NCBI GenBank assembly: GCA_963676045.1
Contig: OY780938.1
Location: 310,001-374,000 of the forward strand
Reading direction: 5' to 3'
From: Methanogranum sp963676045
Lineage (GTDB): Archaea > Thermoplasmatota > Thermoplasmata > Methanomassiliicoccales > Methanomethylophilaceae
Length of the DNA stretch: 64,000 nt
Shown here: positions 1 to 7,414 of the stretch, in pieces
Layout of the letters: each line of letters starts with the position of its first letter
How positions within the stretch are numbered: position 1 is the stretch's first letter
Translations under genes and position numbers: made by a program
The notes under the pieces: model-generated
Told to the model about the DNA's origin: nothing
Seen by the model: the letters and a program-made list of their open reading frames with translations, nothing else
The model's database searches: none

Positions 1-21
1 TTTAGCCTTAGTAATGGAAAT

Positions 22-969
22 TCAATGAATACTATTTCTACTTCCAAGGAACTTGTCTCCGTTCAAGTGTATCATGTGGTCAGGAATTTCTGATATCCAG
101 ACATCTGTTTCCCACGCCAGTGAATCTACGAATTTCTTATAGGTTTTTTTATCTGGAAAAGCTGTGACAAATATCATGTCCAATTTACAATCGGCAGACA
201 TATTTCTTATCTCTTCTACACGCTTTAAAGACATAGGGCCCACACTGGTCACAGCTTCAATGAATATTATCCAGTGTTTATCAGGGCTATACAATATCAA
301 ATCTGGTAATTTATCATGATCTGTCAGGATAATTCCTAATTCTCTGAGTTTATCAGCTTTCTTTACAAGATCTTTCTTTTCAGTATCTCCAACGTAAAGC
401 ATTTCTGATTTAGGTACAAATGTGGGTATGAATTTCTCGATTATTTCGCGTTGAAGCTCGTTATGTGCTCCAGAACTGAACGAGTATTCCAGTCCATTAA
501 TCTCGGTTGATATCCGATCAGTATCGCGTCTTTGTCTATATTTTTCGCGAAGTGTTCCATTTTTTAATATGAAATTATCGACTGAGGTCTGCCATTCTTT
601 GTTGTGAGTTGAATCATATTTTTTAATGAGGTTTAGCATTTCGGCTGTCAAACAGTATCTATATTTGGGACTATTCGTTGGAACATTGCCTGTTTGGTTT
701 CTTTCGGCAATGGCACTTTCTACAAATTGATGGAGTGTATCTTTCCTAAGTGTTTCCCTTGTATTTTCTTTGTAATCTTTTTTATAAGATTCATTTATGA
801 ATTCTATTATGTCATGGATTCTTAGATCTTCATCTGATGCTGTCGTCCATAGACTTTCTTCTTTAATCCCTGCTAGAGCTAATAAAACGAGTGCACTTCT
901 ATCATTGGATTGTTTGTCTGGCATTCCAACACATTTTAGAATGTCTTTGGCTTCTTCTAATTTTCCCAT
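22..969 (-). CDS. BsuBI/PstI-family type II restriction endonuclease
   Basis: Predicted to cut double-stranded DNA at the site protected by the adjacent methyltransferase; PstI and BsuBI both recognise CTGCAG. The 315-residue length matches BsuBI-type enzymes (about 316-326). The C-terminal half (about 165-310) carries the family signature: GAHNELQ near 168, LYVGDT near 191, HDKLPD near 218, a PD at 222-223 followed by E238 in IEAVTS, then FVTAFPD and PDHMIHLNGDKFLG. This is the PD-(D/E)XK-type core. The ATG start overlaps the last codons of the methyltransferase by 13 bases, so the two genes are co-transcribed, methyltransferase first. It ends in TGA. Target specificity is inferred from family only. 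Confidence 0.9.
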   Translation of the reverse strand: MGKLEEAKDILKCVGMPDKQSNDRSALVLLALAGIKEESLWTTASDEDLRIHDIIEFINESYKKDYKENTRETLRKDTLHQFVESAIAERNQTGNVPTNSPKYRYCLTAEMLNLIKKYDSTHNKEWQTSVDNFILKNGTLREKYRQRRDTDRISTEINGLEYSFSSGAHNELQREIIEKFIPTFVPKSEMLYVGDTEKKDLVKKADKLRELGIILTDHDKLPDLILYSPDKHWIIFIEAVTSVGPMSLKRVEEIRNMSADCKLDMIFVTAFPDKKTYKKFVDSLAWETDVWISEIPDHMIHLNGDKFLGSRNSIH

Positions 970-2501
970 ATTTCTTCACCGCGATAATGATTATTTTGTT
1001 CAGTAAATTTGTATAATGTCTCTATGATGTCATCACACGTTTTTTCATCCAAATGTGAAATGTTTAAATTTCTGGCATTTCTCCCAAGTTCGATTATCTT
1101 ATCCATCGGTGGCATGGGAATGGAATTTATTTCTGTTGCATTGACTTGCGTAGATCCATTTAAAATGCGGTAATAACGATCTACATAGGTCGAGTTCATT
1201 ATGACAAAGAGACCGTACAATTCATCTGGTGTCATTTCTCCACTGTCTTTTGATATGACATTTAAATGGTTTTCTGCGCATATTGTATCATATTCTGGAT
1301 AATTATCCTTTAAATGGATGGCACACTGGAGTCTACGCTTTTCTTCTTTTGTTGTAAATCTTTTTACAATCAGATAATTTGAATTTGGAATTTGCAATCT
1401 TTTTGTTTCAGAACATTTTTTCAAATATTGTGGTTTTCCATTTACGAGTACTGGTAAGTGTGTAAAATTTTCATCTATATTGTATGACCACAACATCGGA
1501 ATTGCATTATTTCTTTCAATAGATAGCCATTCCGTCTCACGAAAATCCACAACGGTTCCAGTTTTCATATGAAATCCATTTTTTGAAAGTGTAGATTCCC
1601 ATTGTTTTACATAATTTATTATTTTTAGATCAGATAGAGAGGATGGGATGAAAATGTAATTTTTTTCTGTACAACCAATACATGAATTATAAGGTACCAA
1701 AAATGATCTCGATGAGGTCATATCATCATGTCTATTGGACACAGAAATAGTAAAATTATCTGGTTTTTCAGTTGAGTTCCTCGCCTTTAGTATAATGGTT
1801 TCTTGAAGAACTTCATCTGAAAATATTTGATCCCTAGAGGAAAAAATATGTATATGATCTATTGCAACTTCGTTTAGCATCCATTTTCTAAATCTGTTAA
1901 AGTATAGGCCACTTGTAAAACTTCTTGGCGTAATGAATATTAACTCTCCTTGATCTTTAACGAGTTTTGACGCCATTGCCATGAATAAGAAATATAGATT
2001 GGGTTGACCGAATACGATATCATTCATTACTTTTGATTGGATCGATTCTTTCATTATTTTTTGATAAGGTGGGTTAGAAATTACGATATCGTACTCTGGA
2101 CATTTTTCTAATTCGCACCATATTTTTGAATTGGACTCAATAAAATCTTTCTCTATTATATTGTATTGAAATTCGATATTTTTAATATTTAATTCGTTTT
2201 TTATCCAATCCATATTATTTTTTAGTATAGGTATTACTTCTTTACCGGTTTCGTATTGATCGACAATTATCTTTTTTGTTGTTTTTGAAATTAAAACATC
2301 GATCAAAGCGGCAGTTAGTATTCCGGTTCCTGCTCCGGCATCCAGTATGTGCACTTCATGCTCATTCAAGGTGGAAAGACCGCCCATATATTCAGCAATA
2401 ATTCTTGGAGTAAAAAATTGACCGACATTCTTTCTTGTCTCTTTGGAGGATTTTTTCAAATACATTGTTGTATTTTTTTCAATCATTTCTGTAAAATTCA
2501 T
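957..2501 (-). CDS. PstI/BsuBI-type adenine-N6 DNA methyltransferase
   Basis: Methylates adenine in the recognition site to protect host DNA from the partner endonuclease. Motif I is DAGAGTG (about residue 55) and the catalytic motif IV is SNPPY (about 142-146), in the order of gamma-class N6 enzymes; GQFFTPR near 28 is typical of this family. The open frame continues upstream to a TTG at 2744, but I place the start at the ATG at 2501. A strong Shine-Dalgarno (GGAGG) lies five bases before it, and the resulting 514 residues match M.BsuBI/M.PstI (about 500-507). The stop is TAG, the only one among 55 genes read here. Readthrough would add seven codons before a TAA. Confidence 0.88.
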   Translation of the reverse strand: MNFTEMIEKNTTMYLKKSSKETRKNVGQFFTPRIIAEYMGGLSTLNEHEVHILDAGAGTGILTAALIDVLISKTTKKIIVDQYETGKEVIPILKNNMDWIKNELNIKNIEFQYNIIEKDFIESNSKIWCELEKCPEYDIVISNPPYQKIMKESIQSKVMNDIVFGQPNLYFLFMAMASKLVKDQGELIFITPRSFTSGLYFNRFRKWMLNEVAIDHIHIFSSRDQIFSDEVLQETIILKARNSTEKPDNFTISVSNRHDDMTSSRSFLVPYNSCIGCTEKNYIFIPSSLSDLKIINYVKQWESTLSKNGFHMKTGTVVDFRETEWLSIERNNAIPMLWSYNIDENFTHLPVLVNGKPQYLKKCSETKRLQIPNSNYLIVKRFTTKEEKRRLQCAIHLKDNYPEYDTICAENHLNVISKDSGEMTPDELYGLFVIMNSTYVDRYYRILNGSTQVNATEINSIPMPPMDKIIELGRNARNLNISHLDEKTCDDIIETLYKFTEQNNHYRGEEIWEN

Positions 2502-2815
2502 TTTTCCTCCAGTACGGGCGTATATAACTCGGACAATATCTATCTTGCTTTTTATGTTTGGTTTTTTGCCTTCAGCAATCAAGTAATTAGTGACATTAAT
2601 TTCTTTATAATCTGTTCTCGAGTAAAACACCGCATCACAGATTTCATAGGATCGAAATAAACAGAATTTTTTAACATAATTGGTTATGTTGTCAATAATG
2701 CATTGAAAAGGCTCTGTCTCACACACAATTAGAGAGTATGACAAAATCTTAATGTGTTTTGGTTAAGGCCATCTGGCTCTTGATAAAAAGGAGAACTGAA
2801 CAAATCCTTCCCCTT

Positions 2816-2839
2816 CGAGTAGTATAACTGTACTGCTCG
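2816..2839 (+). promoter_or_regulatory. Hairpin upstream of the 2848 gene
   Basis: Inverted repeat CGAGTAGTA / TACTGCTCG with a six-base loop and one G-U pair, ending eight bases before the ATG at 2848. It lies in the 5' leader and could affect translation. No run of T follows, so a terminator is less likely. Function inferred only. Confidence 0.35.
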
Positions 2840-2847
2840 GGGTATAT

Positions 2848-3078
2848 ATGGACGAAAAAGGTCAAGTATTCATGATATCAGATAAAGCGAGATCGATAAG
2901 CGAGAGGGTTTACGAACTGGTTGAAGAGTACGACGAGGACTTCGAGGTCTGGGATGAGATCCTGTTGTGCCTCGTCGGAGATCACATAGTCAACGTACCG
3001 GCTGAAGAATGGGACCGGAAATCGGCTAAGTTCAAGGAAGATCTAGATCAATACGTGGGATCGTTCATGAAGATCTAA
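2848..3078 (+). CDS. Small acidic hypothetical protein (76 aa)
   Basis: I do not recognise this protein. It is short, acidic (runs such as EEYDEDFEVWDE), lacks membrane segments and is probably helical. Its codon use (many GAG, GAC, ATC, AAG) and higher GC resemble the core genes at the right end of the window, not the AT-rich genes on both sides. It may therefore be a native chromosomal gene around which foreign genes accumulated. It starts with ATG, ends in TAA and stands alone between two oppositely oriented genes. Confidence 0.6.
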   Translation: MDEKGQVFMISDKARSISERVYELVEEYDEDFEVWDEILLCLVGDHIVNVPAEEWDRKSAKFKEDLDQYVGSFMKI

Positions 3079-3096
3079 ACGATTTACGTTTCTCCT

Positions 3097-3945
3097 TCAA
3101 ACATCTTTGATTTCATTTTTAACTTCATAGGCTTCCATTATGTCATAATGAATGGATTGATCCAATATGTATGGGGCATTGTTAATTCCAGTAGTTCTTC
3201 CTTGTGAAATATAATTGTATATAAAGCAGATTAATAAATTAAAACTCTCTGCAGTTTTTAAAAATACAGGCTGGTTGGACCATAAAGCACTTAGGCCTAT
3301 GGTCTTGTTTTTATGGTACGCTAAAACATCGCCTTCTGTTGAGAAAATTGCGTTGTAATAATTGCAGTCATCTATTAGGATTTCTTCGGCTTTCTCAAAT
3401 ATTGCAATATGTTTTACTTTTAAAGATTTACAAAACAAGAATGTAAAGATCTGATCAAATGCTTTTTCGTCTTGGTTGTATTTATCAGAATTTATGGTAC
3501 AGAATACTGATGGTGAATTATATAATCTGTATGAATTTTCGCCATCATCTCTTCTGCGTAATTCGCGAACGCTTTTAATTTTTTTAAAAGCATCTTCAAT
3601 TTCAGCAATAGTAACGTCCGATTTCACTTCTCCCGCTGCGATTACGCATTCACAATTGTAATATGTATTCGGATTATCATCATTGATCTTTATTTGCATA
3701 GCATAATTCTTTTCATAAATTATGATATCACACTGACGGGATGTGCGTCCATACGAATCGATAATAAATCCACTTCCTACGCCTATTCCGATAGGTAGAA
3801 CGCTTTCGATTTTTTTCCTTATGGAGTTTTCACGTGCAGATCCGACACAAACAGGTGTGGTTCCCATAGAGGCCTTTTCAAATTCATGTACCAACTCATT
3901 GCCTAATTTTTTAATGAACTCTTTAGAATCGAATGTCCCTTCCAT
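3097..3945 (-). CDS. DUF6602-family nuclease-like protein
   Basis: A 282-residue soluble protein resembling the DUF6602 family, found in bacterial and archaeal accessory regions. Visible features fit a PD-(D/E)XK-like fold: GSGFIIDSYG (about 57-66), then D73 in QCDIII, then E106-V-K108 in AAGEVKSD. That is the spacing of Asp and Glu-x-Lys metal-binding residues. It stands alone on the minus strand between the small 2848 gene and a DUF4238 gene and is AT-rich like the other defence genes. A DNA-cleaving role is inferred from the residue pattern; no partner is evident. Confidence 0.6.
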   Translation of the reverse strand: MEGTFDSKEFIKKLGNELVHEFEKASMGTTPVCVGSARENSIRKKIESVLPIGIGVGSGFIIDSYGRTSRQCDIIIYEKNYAMQIKINDDNPNTYYNCECVIAAGEVKSDVTIAEIEDAFKKIKSVRELRRRDDGENSYRLYNSPSVFCTINSDKYNQDEKAFDQIFTFLFCKSLKVKHIAIFEKAEEILIDDCNYYNAIFSTEGDVLAYHKNKTIGLSALWSNQPVFLKTAESFNLLICFIYNYISQGRTTGINNAPYILDQSIHYDIMEAYEVKNEIKDV

Positions 3946-4069
3946 ATCTCTCTATGTTGTATCTGTTAGTCATGATAAAACACATTGCATCCGTATATTT
4001 CAAATGAGGACTGAAGAATAAAACGTAAAATATGATGGCAATTGTCATCATGGCAGAATGCCCCAAAGG

Positions 4070-5287
4070 TTAGTTAACCGGTTTCGTCCAATCATTAATC
4101 TCTTGAATCCAACTGAGATTCTGTTTGAATCCAATATTAGGGTTTAATAGACGGTGCATCTCATAATTGTCGATGGTAACCCTACCATCTATGTCGGATC
4201 CGAACGCGAAATATTTATCGGCCTCATTGATTGTAAGCCTGTTAAGATATTCAGTCCATTCCAGACTCAGATCTATAACAGGATATACGTATTTATCATC
4301 TGGACTTTTATTAGTATCTATCAAGTTTGCCAACTCTGCCATAGAAGTTGCTTTCATCAATTGATCGGATTGGTATTTTGATATACATGGTACAAAGTTT
4401 TTCTGGATGAATCTAGAATGAAGATCAATTTCATCATTCATCCATCTGAAAAAGTCAGGGTCCTGTTTCGTCACCAATTCTCCGTGTTCTAAACAGAGGA
4501 TGTAAGCATTCCTGGACTTCATCATGATTACCCACAGTTGTTCAATAGTTATTATCCCAAAATGAGATGATATTGGATAGAATGTGAAATTATCGTACCA
4601 TTGGTGTGTTTGAATATCTTGCTCAATCTGCTCATCGGTGGCATCAGGAATACGTGATAACAGCGAATCCTTCAAGAGTTTTTTGAATTCAGTATTTTGA
4701 CTATAATTGGTCCATTCCTGCCTTTCTGTGACTAGGCCTAGATCGTTCATGACAAATTCATGGCCCGATCTAACGAATAGAGTCATGGTCCCGTTGATAC
4801 CCCTTGCATTATTTTGCACTTCATCCTCTTTAGAATGCAACAGTTCCTCCCATGAATGATCCAGAATGTGATGCATCATGTTGTAGACGTGTTCCTTGTA
4901 TGTATGGCCTTCTTTTTCATACATCTTGTTGTAACCAAGCATATCTCCTTTATATTCCGGGCTATAACTGGATATGTTTGTGGGGTTACGATACTGTTGG
5001 ATCAGCAGATACTTTTTCATCTTCTCCAGTTCATCGCGTGTCAATGTGACAAACTCTTTGGAATTGTACACCTTGTCGAATACCTTCATTCCAGGCCCCT
5101 CAACCTTTGAATTGAGTTCTATTTCCAAGTCATCAGAATAGAGTCCTTCCTCATAGAATGCGGTTTCGACATTCCTGCTTCCGATACGTTTTCTCTTCAG
5201 ATCTACCAGAGTGAGCTTGTAATGTTTCCCTTCATGTCTTGCGAAGTGCTTTTGGAGTTCTTGCTGATTATAGTGATTTTTGACCAT
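4070..5287 (-). CDS. DUF4238-family protein (405 aa)
   Basis: Resembles DUF4238 proteins of unknown function that recur in defence islands. Visible signatures are an N-terminal HFAR segment followed by alternating strands (KLTLVDLKRKRI), and in the middle FVRSGHEFVMNDLG and FYPISSHFGIITI, which match the conserved phrases of the family. No signal peptide or membrane segment is seen. A second DUF4238 protein lies at 9645, but the two are not close copies. It is isolated on the minus strand, starts with ATG and ends with TAA. A role in defence is suggested only by neighbourhood. Confidence 0.6.
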   Translation of the reverse strand: MVKNHYNQQELQKHFARHEGKHYKLTLVDLKRKRIGSRNVETAFYEEGLYSDDLEIELNSKVEGPGMKVFDKVYNSKEFVTLTRDELEKMKKYLLIQQYRNPTNISSYSPEYKGDMLGYNKMYEKEGHTYKEHVYNMMHHILDHSWEELLHSKEDEVQNNARGINGTMTLFVRSGHEFVMNDLGLVTERQEWTNYSQNTEFKKLLKDSLLSRIPDATDEQIEQDIQTHQWYDNFTFYPISSHFGIITIEQLWVIMMKSRNAYILCLEHGELVTKQDPDFFRWMNDEIDLHSRFIQKNFVPCISKYQSDQLMKATSMAELANLIDTNKSPDDKYVYPVIDLSLEWTEYLNRLTINEADKYFAFGSDIDGRVTIDNYEMHRLLNPNIGFKQNLSWIQEINDWTKPVN

Positions 5288-5419
5288 TTCCCTAGACCTT
5301 CATATCATATAATGTCATATTCTTTGTTATGCTTATAATTTGCATTGATTCTGTTTGATGTGATGTAATATTATTATTGAGTCAATTGTAATAATTATTT
5401 ATGTATCGAACAGCTGCCA

Positions 5420-5629
5420 TTATTTCTTTATGTAAGGGCATCTGCAATTCTGTATCTCTATCCCCAGCTGCTCCGATATGATCTTGTAGTTATGGTCATG
5501 GATTGTATCCCTGAGGTCTCTTATCGCCTGAACCACCGGACAGTCATGACATACGTCGTCGGAGATGCTGTCCGTTATCGCGGTGTAGAGAGCATCGATT
5601 ATCTTCTCGGTCCTTATGTCGTCGTTCAT
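5420..5629 (-). CDS. Small Cys-containing protein whose 3' end is a dispersed repeat
   Basis: A 69-residue protein I do not recognise. It has CHDC in the middle and CRC near the C-terminus, which could bind a metal, and a central amphipathic stretch (AIRDLRDTIHDHNYK). Its last third (5434-5530) is repeated at 49378-49474 with 4 mismatches in 97 bases and no gaps, and partly at 50591-50648. Only this copy has a complete reading frame with a start, so it may be the intact member of a small family present elsewhere in the genome. Its GC and codon use are core-like. Confidence 0.55.
   Translation of the reverse strand: MNDDIRTEKIIDALYTAITDSISDDVCHDCPVVQAIRDLRDTIHDHNYKIISEQLGIEIQNCRCPYIKK
5434..5530 (-). 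repeat. Dispersed 97-bp repeat, copy A
   Basis: Identical to 49378-49474 except at four positions. It encodes the C-terminal segment of the 69-residue protein. The substitutions between copies A and B are mostly at third codon positions, so this looks like a duplicated coding fragment. Confidence 0.85.
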
Positions 5630-5742
5630 GGATTCGTTGGAAGACGAATTTTGAATATTAATTTAACAGGGATGTCTGAAAGTGGGGTTTAGACGTTAGT
5701 TTTATGTTCCAGTTATTGGTACTGAGTATAGCAAGATATAGA

Positions 5743-6825
5743 TCATAATCGAGAATAGACCTCTCCGATGTATTCGCCTAGTTCGGTCCCGATTACATTG
5801 TCGCCTTTCTGAGAATAGTGCAAGTTATCGTCGAGCATGGTCCCATCATCTATCGAGAATGAGTCGGATGCAGTGGATGCTAGATGGATGGTCTTGCATT
5901 CTTCTGCCAATCGGACCTGTGCGATCGAACTGTTGACCCCCTCGGCTGAACGCACCTTGCTTATGAATCCGCAATCGAAATCATACGGGGAGAACTGTAT
6001 ATCCCCTATCCCCAGCAGGGACTGATGGATCTCCATGAAGGACCGTTTGTATGTTTCTACGTCGGTATCCGAATCGGATTCGCCTTGTATCCATATGTAC
6101 GATCTCACGGTGAGGTCATAGTGTGCGGTATCTATCGTCAGGAGTGCATCGGAGAACACGGTCTGTGCGTAATCATAGGATATCCCTCCGGGGAGATACG
6201 TGCTTATGGGGGCCCCTCCGATGGCCCCGTTGATCGTGAGGACCTTGTGTCCCGTCCTTTTGCTGTATGCGGCTGAGGGTGCCTCTATGTTGCCTATGTG
6301 GGCTACGTTGGGGCTCTCCGTCATGCTATGCATTCCGTAATCATTGACCGAGCGGTCATAGAATATGTTGGATACGGGGTCGTCGGGTGTGCCGTAATAG
6401 TAGGCGGTGCCTAATGGAGGGACGGGGGATGCGGCAGATGGGTTGGAAGAGTAACGGTACATCGCGTTGCTTTGACCAAGGATCAGGAATACGTCGAGCT
6501 GTGCCTTTTCGACGATTATCGTTTCTTTGTTTCCGTTGGAGTATGTGATTATTCCTTTGCCTACGTCGCACGCGCGTAGATAGTCGGCGTTATTGATTGT
6601 GATAACTTCTAATGCTCCTGTCACAGAGGATATGATCAGATCATTAGATACCCTTGTCAATTTTGAGATTTCGACGTAATCATCGTAGTATGTGATTGAA
6701 TCATTCATATTTAGTTTTAGAATGGTGTTTCTCTTGTTTACTTTTTTCTTGAGGCATCTTATAAATCCTATCAAAGAATTTGATCGATCGTATTCATTTT
6801 TGAATAATGGCACCAAACTTGTCAA
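5743..6825 (-). CDS. SGNH-type sialate O-acetylesterase-like protein
   Basis: Probably hydrolyses O-acetyl esters on sugars. The SASA/SGNH hallmarks are present: FLILGQSNAMY with the nucleophile Ser (about 117-127), WIQGESDSD (about 245), and DDNLHYSQKGD near the C-terminus supplying Asp and His. No signal peptide is seen. The first codon given is a TTG at 6825; the ATG at 6708 (residue 40) is a plausible alternative start, and neither has a clear Shine-Dalgarno. The first 180 bases are AT-rich while the catalytic part has core-like GC, suggesting an N-terminal replacement. Such esterases occur in glycan metabolism and in phage tails; nothing nearby decides between them. Confidence 0.7.
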   Translation of the reverse strand: MTSLVPLFKNEYDRSNSLIGFIRCLKKKVNKRNTILKLNMNDSITYYDDYVEISKLTRVSNDLIISSVTGALEVITINNADYLRACDVGKGIITYSNGNKETIIVEKAQLDVFLILGQSNAMYRYSSNPSAASPVPPLGTAYYYGTPDDPVSNIFYDRSVNDYGMHSMTESPNVAHIGNIEAPSAAYSKRTGHKVLTINGAIGGAPISTYLPGGISYDYAQTVFSDALLTIDTAHYDLTVRSYIWIQGESDSDTDVETYKRSFMEIHQSLLGIGDIQFSPYDFDCGFISKVRSAEGVNSSIAQVRLAEECKTIHLASTASDSFSIDDGTMLDDNLHYSQKGDNVIGTELGEYIGEVYSRL

Positions 6826-6855
6826 TGTATTTGAGTAAACAGATAATGTTTAGTT

Positions 6856-6876
6856 ACTATACAAAATATGTATAGT
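6856..6876. promoter_or_regulatory. Palindromic operator candidate of the HTH-OLD operon
   Basis: Perfect inverted repeat ACTATAC - 7 bases - GTATAGT, ending 13 bases before the ATG at 6890. Its AT-rich centre lies where a TATA box would be for a leaderless transcript. The first gene of the operon encodes an HTH protein, so autoregulation is likely. Confidence 0.6.
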
Positions 6877-6889
6877 TTAAATAGTTATT

Positions 6890-7414
6890 ATGAGTTATAG
6901 GATTATGCGGGAAAAAATGAGAGATATGGACCTTCGTGTCACAGAGTTATCTGAGTATCTTCATATCTCTCGTGCTACTATATACAAGTATATTGACTTA
7001 TATGAAAGTGGAAAGACCCGAGGAATTGATGACAGGGTCAAGAAGCTTTTCGATTATATTGAAAATACGCCAAATATCGGTAAAAAAAATGTAATGAGTT
7101 ACATAATGGTCAATTTGGTAGATTCAGATCAAAGCGGAACCGTGGAGATTGTAAAAAGATACAGTCAAAGTGATTCTTGTTCAGAAGAAAAAATGATCTT
7201 TCTTCGTAATGTTTGCGAAAGATCAGATCTTGATGGTATTATTCCATACCTCAACATATGTTTTGGTTTATTGTCAAAAAAAGACCTGAATGAAGAAGAA
7301 TATTCTCAATTGAGCAAATTGATATTATTCAGAGATGAGGTTCAAAGGAATAAAACAGTATCATCTGTCAAAATCAAGGAAACAATTAGAATAATGATGG
7401 AGGGAAAACAATGA
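6890..7414 (+). CDS. HTH DNA-binding protein, operon partner of an OLD-family nuclease
   Basis: The N-terminus contains a clear helix-turn-helix (about 14-40: VTELSEYLHISRATIYKYID). The remaining 130 residues are mostly helical and unrecognised. It is encoded directly upstream of the ATPase/nuclease gene with a four-base ATGA overlap, so the two are translationally coupled. A perfect palindrome just upstream is a likely binding site for this protein. It is expected to repress the operon or act as a partner subunit of the nuclease. It could be more than a repressor because the C-terminal domain is large. Confidence 0.7.
   Translation: MSYRIMREKMRDMDLRVTELSEYLHISRATIYKYIDLYESGKTRGIDDRVKKLFDYIENTPNIGKKNVMSYIMVNLVDSDQSGTVEIVKRYSQSDSCSEEKMIFLRNVCERSDLDGIIPYLNICFGLLSKKDLNEEEYSQLSKLILFRDEVQRNKTVSSVKIKETIRIMMEGKQ

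Noticed and set aside
957..2744. Sequence-wide avoidance of CTGCAG, the presumed restriction site
   Set aside because: CTGCAG occurs several times in the window (for example near 3249, 7511, 10683 and 23884), so no avoidance can be claimed.
2502..2744. N-terminal extension of the methyltransferase as a separate control protein
   Set aside because: It has no start codon with a ribosome site and no stop before the methyltransferase; it is probably the untranslated leader.
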